Shown here piece by piece: positions 6,641 to 14,342 of a stretch of DNA of 15,888 bases. The stretch covers positions 1 through 15,888 of the forward strand of contig JAFKFE010001202.1 of the NCBI GenBank assembly GCA_017308345.1, read 5' to 3'. How positions within the stretch are numbered: position 1 is the stretch's first letter; every line of letters starts with the position of its first letter. Below the pieces are notes generated by a model. It was not told the origin of the DNA, did no database searches, and saw only the letters and a list, made by a program, of their open reading frames with translations. A program made the translations under genes and the position numbers. This stretch comes from Alphaproteobacteria bacterium. Lineage in GTDB: Bacteria; Pseudomonadota; Alphaproteobacteria; Rhizobiales; Rhizobiaceae.

Positions 6641-7531
6641 ATGAAAATCGGCTTCATCGGACTTGGCGTCATGGGTGCGCCAATGGCGCGGCATCTCGCC
6701 GATGCCGGGCATGAGATCATCACCGTCCTCAACCGGTCCCCCCTGCCGCAGGACCTGAAGGCATCGGTGGCTGCATCCCCCGCCGAGGTGGCGCGGACGT
6801 CCGAGATCGTCATCACCATGCTGCCCGACACGCCCGACGTCGAGCGCGTCCTGTTCGGCCAGAACGGGGTGCTCGACGGAATTTCGGCCGGCAAGCTGGT
6901 CATCGACATGAGCTCGATCAGCCCGATCGCCACGGCGGGATTCGCCGAGAAGATAAGGCAGGCAGGCGCAGGCTATCTCGATGCGCCGGTCTCGGGCGGC
7001 GAGGTCGGCGCCAAGGCGGCGAGCCTCACCATCATGGTCGGTGGCCAGGCCGCCGAGTTCGAGCGCGCGCTGCCGATCTTCGAGAAGCTCGGCAAGAACA
7101 TCACCCTGATCGGCGAAGACAACGGCGCCGGCCAGACCTGCAAGATCGCCAACCAGATCATCGTCGCGCTCAACATCGAAGCCGTTGCCGAAGCGCTTGT
7201 TTTTGCAAGCAAAGCGGGCTGCGATCCGGCCAAGGTGCGCTCCGCGCTGATGGGCGGCTTCGCCTCCTCGCGCGTGCTCGACGTGCACGGCGAACGCATG
7301 ATCGCCCGCACCTTCGCGCCGGGTTTCCGCATCCGGCTGCATCAGAAGGATCTCAATCTCGCGCTGGAAAGCGCCCGCGCGCTCGGCGTTGCCCTGCCGG
7401 GCACGGCAACGGCGCAACAGCTGATGAATGCCTGTTCGGCCCGCCCAGGCGGCGCGGAAGGCGACCACTCCTCGCTCGTTCGGGCTCTCGAAATCCTGAG
7501 CGACCACGAACTGACAAACGGAAAGGAATAG
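6641..7531 (+). CDS. NAD(P)-dependent beta-hydroxyacid dehydrogenase, GlxR/GarR-like
   Basis: A 296-residue member of the 3-hydroxyisobutyrate dehydrogenase/tartronate semialdehyde reductase family. It opens with the cofactor motif GFIGLGVMGAPMARHL (4-19), carries the substrate motif DAPVSGGEVGAKAASL (114-129), and has the catalytic lysine Lys168 in GAGQTCKIANQ. The family interconverts a beta-hydroxyacid and its semialdehyde. Next to a divergent HpcH aldolase, the simplest role is to reduce the semialdehyde released by that aldolase, for example tartronate semialdehyde to glycerate. The ATG start has GGAG six bases upstream. It is first in a tight plus-strand operon, and its stop is four bases before the AroE-like start. 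3-hydroxyisobutyrate dehydrogenase is the main alternative, but the neighbours do not suggest valine breakdown. Confidence 0.9.
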   Translation: MKIGFIGLGVMGAPMARHLADAGHEIITVLNRSPLPQDLKASVAASPAEVARTSEIVITMLPDTPDVERVLFGQNGVLDGISAGKLVIDMSSISPIATAGFAEKIRQAGAGYLDAPVSGGEVGAKAASLTIMVGGQAAEFERALPIFEKLGKNITLIGEDNGAGQTCKIANQIIVALNIEAVAEALVFASKAGCDPAKVRSALMGGFASSRVLDVHGERMIARTFAPGFRIRLHQKDLNLALESARALGVALPGTATAQQLMNACSARPGGAEGDHSSLVRALEILSDHELTNGKE

Positions 7532-7535
7532 ACCG

Positions 7536-8348
7536 ATGCGCGGAACCGGCAAGGCCGACGTCTTCGTCATGCTGGCCCATCCCGTGGGCCATGCGAAGAG
7601 CCCCGGTATTTTCAACGAAATCTTCGAGCAGAAGGGGCTCGACAGCCTGATGGTGCCGCTGAGCTGTCGTCCGGAGGATTTCGACACCTTCTGGGCCGGC
7701 CTCACCGCGGCAGAGAACATAAGGGGCGTGATCATCTCGGTGCCCTACAAGGTCCCGGTCTTCCACAAATGCGCGGCGGCCCATGAGCGCGCTTCGCGCG
7801 TGCAGAGCGCCAACTCGGTGCGCCGGCAGGCGGACGGCACCTGGTATGCCGACAATTTCGACGGCGTCGGCTTCATCGAGGGGCTGAAGGCGGGCGGACA
7901 TCAAATCGCGGGTAAGCGCATCCTCCAGGTCGGCGCCGGCGGCGCTGGCGCCTCGCTAACTTACTGCCTTGCCGAGGAGGGCGCGGCGGAAATCCGTCTG
8001 GCCGATATCGATCGGGAGCGTGCGCAAAAGCTCGCTTCGCTGGTCAGCAGGACCTTCCCCAGCTGCCGCATCGAGGTCGCGGATCCCGATCCGTCCGGCA
8101 TGGATATGGCGATCAACGCCACGCCGTCCGGGCTGAAGGCGACCGATCCGCTGCCGATGGACGTGAGCAAGCTGACCCCGGAGATGACCGTGGTCGACAT
8201 CATCATGGAGCCGGCCGAGACGGCCCTGCTCAAGGCGGCGAAAGAGATCGGCTGCCGCATCCAGCCCGGGCGTCCGATGATGGATTTCCAGGTCGAGGCG
8301 ATGGCCGAATTCTTCGAAATCGAGCGGAAGGATCGCCGCAATGGCTGA
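7536..8348 (+). CDS. Shikimate dehydrogenase-like oxidoreductase (AroE family)
   Basis: A 270-residue two-domain protein of the AroE family. The substrate domain contains HAKSPGIFN (19-27), the catalytic lysine Lys72 in SVPYKVPV, SANSV (91-95) and DNFDGVG (106-112, catalytic Asp109). The nucleotide-binding loop is VGAGGAGAS (132-140). In true shikimate dehydrogenases the matching motifs are SKSP, VTxPxK, NT and NTDG. Here the first serine is Ala20, the asparagine-threonine pair reads Asn93-Ser94, and the NTD threonine is Phe108. The catalytic Lys/Asp pair is kept while several carboxylate and hydroxyl contacts are changed, so a related but different substrate is likely. The ribosome binding site GGAAAGGA lies in the end of the preceding gene, and the 3' end overlaps the next gene by eight bases. 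It is not expected to be the biosynthetic aroE. Confidence 0.85.
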   Translation: MRGTGKADVFVMLAHPVGHAKSPGIFNEIFEQKGLDSLMVPLSCRPEDFDTFWAGLTAAENIRGVIISVPYKVPVFHKCAAAHERASRVQSANSVRRQADGTWYADNFDGVGFIEGLKAGGHQIAGKRILQVGAGGAGASLTYCLAEEGAAEIRLADIDRERAQKLASLVSRTFPSCRIEVADPDPSGMDMAINATPSGLKATDPLPMDVSKLTPEMTVVDIIMEPAETALLKAAKEIGCRIQPGRPMMDFQVEAMAEFFEIERKDRRNG

Positions 8349-9147
8349 TGCAAAGACCGCTGTCGTCATCGGCGGCACGTCCGGCATTGGCCGCGCGATC
8401 GCCGAGCGCTTCGCCAAGGACGGCTATCGGGCGGTCGTCGCCGGCCGCGATGCTGTTCGGGGCAAGGAGGCGGCCGGCGCCTGCGAGAGCGCCGGCGCGC
8501 CCCGCGCCCTCTTCGTGCGGACCGATGTCGCCGACCCATCTTCGGTCGAGGTCCTGGCCGCGCAAGCCGTAGACGCATTCGGCACGCCGCATGTCGTGGT
8601 CAACTGCGCCGGCATCCTGCAGAGCGGCAAGCATGTGCTCGACCAGGATCTCGAAGAAGACGAGCGGATGTGGCGCATCAACTATCGCGGCACGTTGCTC
8701 GGTTGCCAGGTGTTCGGCCGGCTGATGTCGGCCGCCGGGCGCGGCGCCATCCTCAATGTCGGCTCGCTCGCCTCTTTCGCGCCGCTCTCGCTCCCGGCCT
8801 ACACGCCCGGGAAGCATGCGGTGTTGGCGCTGACGCAGATGCTGGCCGCCGAGCTCGGCCCGCATGGCGTTCGCGTCAATGCCGTGGCGCCGGGTTACAC
8901 GCTGTCAGATGGGCTGAAAGCGAAGATTGCAAAGGGCGAGCGCAACCCCGAAGCCATCCAGGCCACCACCGCGCTGCGCCGCTTCGTCGAGCCGCGCGAC
9001 GTCGCCGAGGCGGCCTTGTTCCTCTGCTCCGATCGTGCCGCGTCGATCACCGGCGTCACGCTTCCGGTCGACGCCGGCTGGCTCGTCCAGGCGCCCTACG
9101 CGCAATATTTGCAAGGCAATCCCATCCGGCAGACGCCGGCAATCTGA
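8341..9147 (+). CDS. Short-chain dehydrogenase/reductase (SDR) 1
   Basis: A 268-residue classical SDR that oxidises or reduces a secondary alcohol/ketone with NAD(P). Visible motifs are GGTSGIG (11-17) for the cofactor, NCAG (88-91), Asn114, and the catalytic Ser142, Tyr154 and Lys158 (YTPGK). VNAVAPGYT follows the active site as in the family, and LPVDAGWLV is the usual C-terminal block, with a short unusual tail after it. Translation is probably coupled to the AroE-like gene because the ATG lies inside its end, with GGAAGGA eight bases upstream. Next downstream is the RidA-family gene, ten bases on. The substrate cannot be read from the sequence. Confidence 0.92.
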   Translation: MADAKTAVVIGGTSGIGRAIAERFAKDGYRAVVAGRDAVRGKEAAGACESAGAPRALFVRTDVADPSSVEVLAAQAVDAFGTPHVVVNCAGILQSGKHVLDQDLEEDERMWRINYRGTLLGCQVFGRLMSAAGRGAILNVGSLASFAPLSLPAYTPGKHAVLALTQMLAAELGPHGVRVNAVAPGYTLSDGLKAKIAKGERNPEAIQATTALRRFVEPRDVAEAALFLCSDRAASITGVTLPVDAGWLVQAPYAQYLQGNPIRQTPAI

Positions 9148-9157
9148 GAGAGAACCA

Positions 9158-9505
9158 GTGAGCGACATCCAGCGCTTCGACTTCGACACCCGCATCCATC
9201 ACGGCGTCATCCATAACGGCACGCTCTACCTCACCGGCCAGGTCGCTCGGCCCGGCCAGTCGGCGGCCGACCAGATGCGCGAGGTGCTCGGCAAGATCGA
9301 CGCATTGCTCGCCAAGGCAGGCACAGACAAAACCCGCATCCTCCACGTCCAGATGTGGCTGGATGACGTGCGCGATTTCGACGAAGTGAACACGGTCTGG
9401 GATGCCTGGATGCCGAAGGAGCATGCGCCGGCGCGGTCTTCCGGCGAAGGGCGTATGGCCAAGCCGGGAATGCTGGTCGAGCTGATCGTCACCGCGGCGG
9501 TTTGA
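9158..9505 (+). CDS. RidA-family (YjgF/UK114) enamine/imine deaminase
   Basis: A 115-residue protein of typical RidA length. The strand GTLYLTGQVA (21-30) and the block QMREVLGKIDALLAKAG match the family. The carboxylate-binding Arg93 (HAPARSS) and the acidic Glu109 (LVELIV) are present, so activity on an imine/enamine amino acid is plausible. The start is a GTG at 9158 with GAGAGA about five to ten bases upstream; it lies ten bases after the SDR stop, and no closer ATG fits the N-terminus. Catabolic RidA proteins often accompany flavin amino-acid oxidases and hydrolyse the imine these release. The FAD oxidoreductase at 4539-5756 is the obvious partner here. The pairing is inference from gene order. 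Confidence 0.9.
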   Translation: MSDIQRFDFDTRIHHGVIHNGTLYLTGQVARPGQSAADQMREVLGKIDALLAKAGTDKTRILHVQMWLDDVRDFDEVNTVWDAWMPKEHAPARSSGEGRMAKPGMLVELIVTAAV

Positions 9506-9518
9506 ATGACCCCGCCGG

Positions 9519-9536
9519 TTCGGGCATCATCCCGAA
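9519..9536 (+). other. Small hairpin between ridA-like and gntR genes
   Basis: TTCGGG-CATCAT-CCCGAA forms a six-base-pair stem with a six-base loop, 13 bases after the RidA-family stop and 26 before the regulator start. There is no T-tract. It may tune the amount of regulator message relative to the enzymes or mark an mRNA processing end. Confidence 0.3.
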
Positions 9537-9561
9537 TCTGAACTTGAACGAAAGGACCTAA

Positions 9562-10350
9562 ATGACGAAGCGCAAGCCACTTTCCACCGTCGTGGCGGAG
9601 AGCCTGGCCGAAAAAATCCGCTCCGGACAGTTGCAGCCCGGCGCGCAATTGCCGACCGAGGCGGAGCTTTGCGCCGAATACGATGTCAGCCGCACCGTCG
9701 TGCGCGAGGCGGTGGCGCGCCTGCGTTCCGAGGGCATGGTGGTGCCCCAGCAGGGACGCGGCATGTTCGTCAGCGAGACGCCGACCCCGCGCAATTTCTC
9801 GATCCCGGACGAGGCTCTCCGGACCTTGCCGGAAACCATCGCCCTGCTCGAACTCAGGCTGAGCGTCGAGGTGGAATCCGCCGGGCTCTGCGCGGAGCGG
9901 CGGACCGACCAGGAAGCGAGCGACATCCGTTCGATGATGGAGCAAATCGACGCCCAGCAGGCCGATCCGGCCGCAGTCCAGATCCACTACGACTATGATT
10001 TCCATCTCGCGATCGCCAGGGCCGCGCGCAATGAATTCATCCACGGCTTCCTGAGTTATCTCGGCCCGATGATCGTGCCGCGATTCCAGCTCGGCTACGT
10101 GGTCGAGCCGGCTCTGAAGGACAGTTACTACGCGCGCATCCACAGCGAGCACAAAGCGATCGTCGATGCCATCGAAAGGCAGGATGGAGGCAAGGCCCGC
10201 CAAGCCATGCGCAAGCATCTGCAGAACAGCCTGGGACGCGTTCGCGCGCTGGCGAAAGCCTCGGGCATTGAGGCAACCGAAGCGGAACAGAAGGCCGCCG
10301 CGGCCTCGCTTTTCACCGACCTAAAAAAACCCCTGCCTGCGGCCGGATAG
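9562..10350 (+). CDS. GntR-family (FadR/FCD subfamily) transcriptional regulator
   Basis: A 262-residue DNA-binding regulator. The winged helix spans about residues 8-72 and contains LPTEAELCAEYDVSRTVVRE and the wing VPQQGRGMFV. The FCD ligand domain covers about 90-230, with likely metal or ligand residues Asp144, His148 (DYDFHLAIA), His197 (HSEHKAIVDAI) and His219. Such regulators usually sense an organic acid from the pathway they control. The ATG has AAAGGA about six bases upstream and follows the RidA-family gene by 56 bp, so it is the last member of the 6641-10350 operon. The 21-bp dyad at the head of that operon is its best candidate operator. A tail of about 30 residues beyond the FCD domain is unremarkable. 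Confidence 0.93.
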   Translation: MTKRKPLSTVVAESLAEKIRSGQLQPGAQLPTEAELCAEYDVSRTVVREAVARLRSEGMVVPQQGRGMFVSETPTPRNFSIPDEALRTLPETIALLELRLSVEVESAGLCAERRTDQEASDIRSMMEQIDAQQADPAAVQIHYDYDFHLAIARAARNEFIHGFLSYLGPMIVPRFQLGYVVEPALKDSYYARIHSEHKAIVDAIERQDGGKARQAMRKHLQNSLGRVRALAKASGIEATEAEQKAAAASLFTDLKKPLPAAG

Positions 10351-10637
10351 TTTCGCCGACTGCTGCCTCCCTCGCCGCGCGCCCCGGCCGGTCGTTTGCG
10401 AAAGCCGCGTTTTGTCCCGATTGACAGCCAGTAACCCGTGCTCGCGCGCGGAAAACATTGTTTTCCTTGGGCTGGCTGCGTTTGCCGCCGCACAGGCACG
10501 TTGGAACATTCCAGCCGGCGGAAGGGCTTTCGAAAGTTTATCTTTCCTTTTTGCTGGTTTTCTTGGTTTCGCGGCGACAGCCCGCGCCGCAGACTGAAAT
10601 CCAGGCAAACGGGGAAGCCGCAAATGGGGAAGCCCAA
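10351..10637. other. Intergenic region rich in short palindromes, probable regulatory leader
   Basis: These 287 bases separate the GntR gene from the second SDR operon. No supported gene is present. Palindromes seen are GGAAAAC-ATT-GTTTTCC (10450-10466), TGGAA-CA-TTCCA (10502-10513), CTTTCGAAAG (10527-10536) and GAAAG-TTTAT-CTTTC (10532-10546). From about 10536 to 10572 the plus strand is T-rich, unlike its surroundings. Promoter and operator sites for the SDR operon are expected here, but no matched -35/-10 pair is clear. Confidence 0.45.
10450..10466. promoter_or_regulatory. 17-bp palindrome, candidate operator upstream of the SDR pair
   Basis: GGAAAAC-ATT-GTTTTCC is a perfect inverted repeat in an otherwise GC-rich area, 172 bases before the SDR 2 start. 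It resembles the compact palindromes bound by GntR- or LacI-type dimers but differs from the dyad at 6573-6593. The binding protein is unknown. Confidence 0.4.
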
Positions 10638-11348
10638 GTGACGACAGCCTTCATCACAGGAGCGACGAGCGGCATAGGACGGGCGATGGCGATCGCTTTG
10701 AGCGACGCCGGTTACGACGTCTATGCGGTCGGCCGCAGCCAGGCCGCGCTGAAGGAGCTTCAGGCCGAGCGTCCGGGCATCGTCCCCATCGCCGTCGACG
10801 TCACCGACCGCGAGGCGCTGGAATCGGTGCTGTCCGATCTCACCATCGATGTGCTGATCAACAATGCCGGCATCATGCCGCCGCTCGGCAACTTCGCCGA
10901 CATGAAGATCGCCGACATCGACGCAACGCTCGAGGTGAACCTCAGCGCCGCGATCCTGCTCACCCGCCTCGTCGTGCCGCAGATGCGCGAGCGGCAGTCG
11001 GGGCACATCTTGTTCACCGGCTCCGTCGCGGGCCACGCCGCATTCTCCAACATCGCCGTCTATGCGGCCACCAAGGCGGCAATCTCCGGCTTTGCCGGCG
11101 CGCTGCGCGCCGACCTCTCCCCATCCGGCGTGCGCGTCACCGAGATCGTGGCCGGCCGCGTCGAGACGCAGCTTTACCAAGACATCCTAGACGCCAAGGC
11201 ACGCGCCGCCATGTACGCCAGCAAGGTGGTGCAGCCCGATGACGTGGCCAGGATGGTCGTCGCGGTGCTCGCGCTGCCGGCATGGGCCGACGTCACCCGT
11301 TTCGACATCATGCCGACCTGGCCCACCTCGCCGAGCGGCACAAAGTAG
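10638..11348 (+). CDS. Short-chain dehydrogenase/reductase (SDR) 2
   Basis: A 236-residue classical SDR. Cofactor motif TGATSGIG (7-14), VDVTD (53-57), NNAG (75-78), Asn101, and catalytic Ser129, Tyr142 and Lys146 (YAATK) are all present. The C-terminal FDIMPTW resembles the YdfG-type 3-hydroxyacid dehydrogenase branch, which works on small hydroxy acids, but that is only a hint. The start is GTG at 10638 with GGGGA seven bases upstream. The open frame extends 60 codons further but those residues lie in the palindrome-rich leader and do not resemble any SDR. It heads a two-gene unit with SDR 3, 11 bases downstream. Confidence 0.9.
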   Translation: MTTAFITGATSGIGRAMAIALSDAGYDVYAVGRSQAALKELQAERPGIVPIAVDVTDREALESVLSDLTIDVLINNAGIMPPLGNFADMKIADIDATLEVNLSAAILLTRLVVPQMRERQSGHILFTGSVAGHAAFSNIAVYAATKAAISGFAGALRADLSPSGVRVTEIVAGRVETQLYQDILDAKARAAMYASKVVQPDDVARMVVAVLALPAWADVTRFDIMPTWPTSPSGTK

Positions 11349-11359
11349 GGAAAACTGGA

Positions 11360-12109
11360 ATGAAGGATCTTTCCGTTCTGATCGTTGGTGGCGGCGCCGG
11401 CCTTGGCGCCCTCCTGGCCAAGATGGCTGTCGAGGCCGGCGCGGCAAAGATCGGCATCATCGACATCAACCAGCAGGCGGCGGAGAGCGCGCTCGAGCCG
11501 GGGAAGGCCAAGGGCCTGCCGACGGCGGCGGCCGCGTGCGACATCCAGATAGGCCCGCAGTGTCACGCCGCCTTCGATGCCATCGCAAGCCAGCTCGGAC
11601 GCGTCGACACGCTGATCAATTGCGCCGCCATCTATCCGCGCCGGCCGCTGCTCGAGATCACCGATGCCGAATGGGATGCCTCGAACGGCATCAACATCAA
11701 GGGCACCTACCACATGATGGTGGCGGCAGTCCGCCACATGCAGGCACAGGAGCCGAAGGATCACGTGCGTGGGCGGATCGTGAATCTGACCTCCGTCGAC
11801 GCCTTCAAGGCGCATCCGCAGAACGCCCACTATGCGGCGACGAAGGCGGCCGTCGTCAGCCTGACGCGGTCCTTCGCGCATCACGTCGCCAAGGACGGCA
11901 TCCTGGTGAACTCCGTGGCGCCGGCCGGCATGGCTACCGAGAAGGCCAAGGCCCTCGGCTTCCTCGAGGAACTGGCCAAGGCAAGTCCGCTCGGCCGTGG
12001 CGCCGAGCCGACCGAGATCGCCGAATGGGTGCTGATGACCGGCGGCCCGAAGAACACCTACATGACCGGTGAAAATGTAATCGTTTCAGGCGGTTACATC
12101 TACGCTTAG
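11360..12109 (+). CDS. Short-chain dehydrogenase/reductase (SDR) 3
   Basis: A 249-residue classical SDR with NAD(P) motif VGGGAGLG (9-16), NCAA (87-90) in place of NNAG, Asn112, and catalytic Ser145, Tyr158 and Lys162 (YAATK). VNSVAPAGM follows as in the family. The ATG at 11360 lies 11 bases after the SDR 2 stop, with AGGGA nine bases upstream; an earlier in-frame start would run through the SDR 2 coding end and was not used. The short YIYA C-terminus is normal. It is clearly a different subfamily from SDR 1 and SDR 2, so it is not a recent duplicate. The substrate is unknown. Confidence 0.9.
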   Translation: MKDLSVLIVGGGAGLGALLAKMAVEAGAAKIGIIDINQQAAESALEPGKAKGLPTAAAACDIQIGPQCHAAFDAIASQLGRVDTLINCAAIYPRRPLLEITDAEWDASNGINIKGTYHMMVAAVRHMQAQEPKDHVRGRIVNLTSVDAFKAHPQNAHYAATKAAVVSLTRSFAHHVAKDGILVNSVAPAGMATEKAKALGFLEELAKASPLGRGAEPTEIAEWVLMTGGPKNTYMTGENVIVSGGYIYA

Positions 12110-12190
12110 AATCATTTCGGCAGCCGGAGGCTGTTGAGCTTGAGCAGTGCATGACCAACGGGGTCTCGAACGAAAGGAGGCGGACTTACG

Positions 12191-13138
12191 ATGAGCGGCA
12201 AGCTTCGCCTTCCTTCGCTCAATGCGCTTCGCGTCTTCCACGCCGTCGCGCAGCACAAGAGCTTCCGGCAGGCGGCCGACGAGCTTCTGGTCACGCCGCA
12301 GGCCGTCGGCCAGCAGATCAAGCTGCTGGAAGACACGCTTCAGGTGACGCTGTTCGAGCGCAAGGGCCGGTCGATCGAACTGACGGAGTCGGCGATCCTG
12401 CTCTCGCACTACGTCAAGGCCGGCTTCGACGAGTTTTCCGAAGGCGTTCGCCGCGTCACCAAGTCGAACTACCGCGATCGCATCAACCTCAATGCGAGCC
12501 CGTATTTCGCCACGCATTACCTGTTGCCGAGGCTTTCTCTGTTCCGCGAGATCCTGCCGGGCGCCGACCTGCGCCTGACGACGATGGTCGACCTGCCCGA
12601 CTTCGGTCGCGACGACATCGATATGACGGTGCAATGGGGCTATGGCAACTGGCCGGAATACGAGACCACGCTGCTTGTGCCGGATCCGAAGATCATCTGC
12701 TGCACGCCGGCGATCGGCGAGAAGATCAAGTCGGCGCAGGACCTGACGAAGTTCACGCTGCTCGACACCGTCAAATCGAAGCGCCTGTGGCCGGACATCT
12801 TGCGGCACCTCGGCGTCGAGCTGACCGACGGCGACCGCAGCGTCAGCTTCGACGACGCGGCGACGATGCGCCGGGCGACCTTGCAAGGCATCGGTGTCGG
12901 CCTGGTCTCCGTCATCGACGCCGAGGAGGATTTCCGCTCCGGCGCGCTGGTTGCGCCGATCGGCCGTGACGCTATCGCCGACATGCGGCCGGAGGAAGTC
13001 CCCGGCTTCTACCTCGTCGTTCCGCGCGGGCATCTGCGCGTCAAGGCGGTGGCAGCGCTGCATCGATGGCTGGCCCAGGAGGACTGGCGCAGCGACCTCA
13101 AGATTTCCTTGCCGAAACCGACCCCGCTTTCCGACTGA
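12191..13138 (+). CDS. LysR-family transcriptional regulator (GcvA-like)
   Basis: A 315-residue LysR protein. The winged helix-turn-helix is at about 8-66 (LNALRVFHAVAQHKSFRQAA, then TPQAVGQQIKLLED). The effector-binding domain runs from about 95 to 300, with TVQWGYGNWP and LQGIGVGLVS resembling GcvA-type members. A strong Shine-Dalgarno AAAGGAGG precedes the ATG by about ten bases. It lies in the same direction as its neighbours, 81 bp after SDR 3 and 88 bp before the binding-protein gene. It is therefore placed to control the transporter or the SDR pair. LysR regulators normally respond to a pathway metabolite. A second, differently built regulator next to the GntR suggests that uptake and breakdown are controlled separately. 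Confidence 0.93.
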   Translation: MSGKLRLPSLNALRVFHAVAQHKSFRQAADELLVTPQAVGQQIKLLEDTLQVTLFERKGRSIELTESAILLSHYVKAGFDEFSEGVRRVTKSNYRDRINLNASPYFATHYLLPRLSLFREILPGADLRLTTMVDLPDFGRDDIDMTVQWGYGNWPEYETTLLVPDPKIICCTPAIGEKIKSAQDLTKFTLLDTVKSKRLWPDILRHLGVELTDGDRSVSFDDAATMRRATLQGIGVGLVSVIDAEEDFRSGALVAPIGRDAIADMRPEEVPGFYLVVPRGHLRVKAVAALHRWLAQEDWRSDLKISLPKPTPLSD

Positions 13139-13144
13139 AAAGCG

Positions 13145-13167
13145 GCTTCGAGACCGGGCTCCGAAGC
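13145..13167 (+). terminator. Weak hairpin after the lysR gene
   Basis: GCTTCG (13145-13150) and CGAAGC (13162-13167) can pair around an 11-base loop just after the LysR stop codon. No T-tract follows. It could only be a weak terminator or attenuator before the transporter genes. Confidence 0.2.
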
Positions 13168-13226
13168 GATCTTGCGGGGCTCCAACAACAAGAAACGGAA
13201 CAACCTCAACAGTGGAGACAATCGAC

Positions 13227-14261
13227 ATGAAAATGATCAAATGGGGGGCCGCCGCCATGGCCCTTGGCCTCGTGCATTTGGCAGCGCCGGCTGAAGCCGC
13301 CGGCGGCAAGACGCTCGAAGCTGTCAAGGCGCGCGGCGTGCTCAACTGCACCGGCCATGACGGCTCCTATCTCGGCTTTGCGGAGGTGGACGACAAGGGC
13401 AACTGGAAGGGCATGGACATCGACCTTTGCAAGGCGGTGGCGACCGCCGTGTTCGGCGACCCGGCGAAGCTGAAGATCGTTCCGATCAGCTGGGCGCAGC
13501 GCTGGCCGTCGCTCCAGTCGGGCGACGTCGATATCATCATCAAGGCTTCGGGCGGCACGCTCAGCCGTGACACCGAGCTCGGCCTGCAATTCTCCATGTC
13601 CTATTACCTCGGCACGACCAAGGTGATGGCGCACAAGGAACTCAATCTGAAGTCGCTGAAGGACGCCGATGGCGGCACGATCTGCATCCCGGCCGGGACT
13701 TCGCAGGAGCAACAGGTCGCCGCCTATGCGCAGAAGATCGGCATCAAGCTCGAGCCGGTGCTGATCGAGAAGACAGAGGAGCTGGAACAGGCCTATTTCT
13801 CGGGGCGCTGTGACCTCTATGCCCAGTGGGGTCCGGTTCTCGCAATCGCCCGCGCGGCAAAGGGCAAGGTCGACGACCATGTGATCCTGCCTGACGTACT
13901 CGCGGTCGAGCCCGAAGTGATGATCATGCGGCAGGGCGACGACAATTGGGTCGACGTCGCCAACTGGACGCTGACCGCCCTGATCTTCGCCGAGCAGGAA
14001 GGCATCACCTCCAAGAATGTCGACGAGATCAAGGCCAAGCCCACCTCGCCTCAGGTGGCGAAATTCCTCGGCGTCACGCCGGGCATGGGCAAGGGTCTCG
14101 GGCTTTCAGACGACTGGGCCTACAACGTGATCAAGAAGGTCGGCAATTACGGCGAGATCTTCGAGCGCGACCTCGGCAAGGATTCGCCCTACAAGATGGA
14201 TCGCGAGCTGACCAATCTGTGGAACAAGGGCGGCGTCCTGTTCCCGCTGGTGATCGACTGA
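13227..14261 (+). CDS. Amino-acid ABC transporter periplasmic binding protein (AapJ/BztA-like)
   Basis: A 344-residue solute-binding protein of family 3. It has a lipid-free signal peptide with Lys2/Lys5, a hydrophobic core, and a probable signal peptidase I site after AEA (residue 24). The mature part starts with the family pattern TLEAVKARGVLNC, followed by GFAEVDDKGNWKGMDIDLCK, the substrate-cleft block QRWPSLQSGDVDI and AGTSQEQQV. The C-terminal NYGEIFERDLG is typical of general L-amino-acid binding proteins such as AapJ. It delivers ligand to the membrane proteins encoded next. The ATG at 13227 has GGAG ten bases upstream; upstream in-frame codons overlap the lysR gene and were rejected. 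The class is sure; the ligand is probably the amino or imino acid catabolised by the neighbouring genes. Confidence 0.93.
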   Translation: MKMIKWGAAAMALGLVHLAAPAEAAGGKTLEAVKARGVLNCTGHDGSYLGFAEVDDKGNWKGMDIDLCKAVATAVFGDPAKLKIVPISWAQRWPSLQSGDVDIIIKASGGTLSRDTELGLQFSMSYYLGTTKVMAHKELNLKSLKDADGGTICIPAGTSQEQQVAAYAQKIGIKLEPVLIEKTEELEQAYFSGRCDLYAQWGPVLAIARAAKGKVDDHVILPDVLAVEPEVMIMRQGDDNWVDVANWTLTALIFAEQEGITSKNVDEIKAKPTSPQVAKFLGVTPGMGKGLGLSDDWAYNVIKKVGNYGEIFERDLGKDSPYKMDRELTNLWNKGGVLFPLVID

Positions 14262-14286
14262 TCCGCGTCTGAACCTGTCCCGCTTG

Positions 14287-14316
14287 GGCTCCGTCCGGCT
14301 TCGGCCGGACGGAGCC
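14287..14316 (+). other. 13-bp stem with TTCG tetraloop between binding-protein and permease genes
   Basis: GGCTCCGTCCGGC (14287-14299), loop TTCG (14300-14303) and GCCGGACGGAGCC (14304-14316) form a perfect hairpin closed by C-G, the very stable cUUCGg type. No T-tract follows and the permease gene starts 26 bases later. Stable hairpins at this position in ABC operons protect the upstream message or cause partial termination, so that binding protein is made in excess of permease. That role here is inference. Confidence 0.7.
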
Positions 14317-14342
14317 GGCAGCTATTCGAGAAAGATCGGTCG

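Noticed and set aside
10421..10426. Perfect TTGACA as the -35 of the SDR pair
   Set aside because: The sequence 16-18 bases downstream is GC-rich (around GCGCGCG) with no credible -10.
10412..10597. Small hydrophobic open frame in the GntR-SDR gap
   Set aside because: TTG start, no ribosome binding site, and it runs through the palindromes; hydrophobicity follows from the T-rich run.
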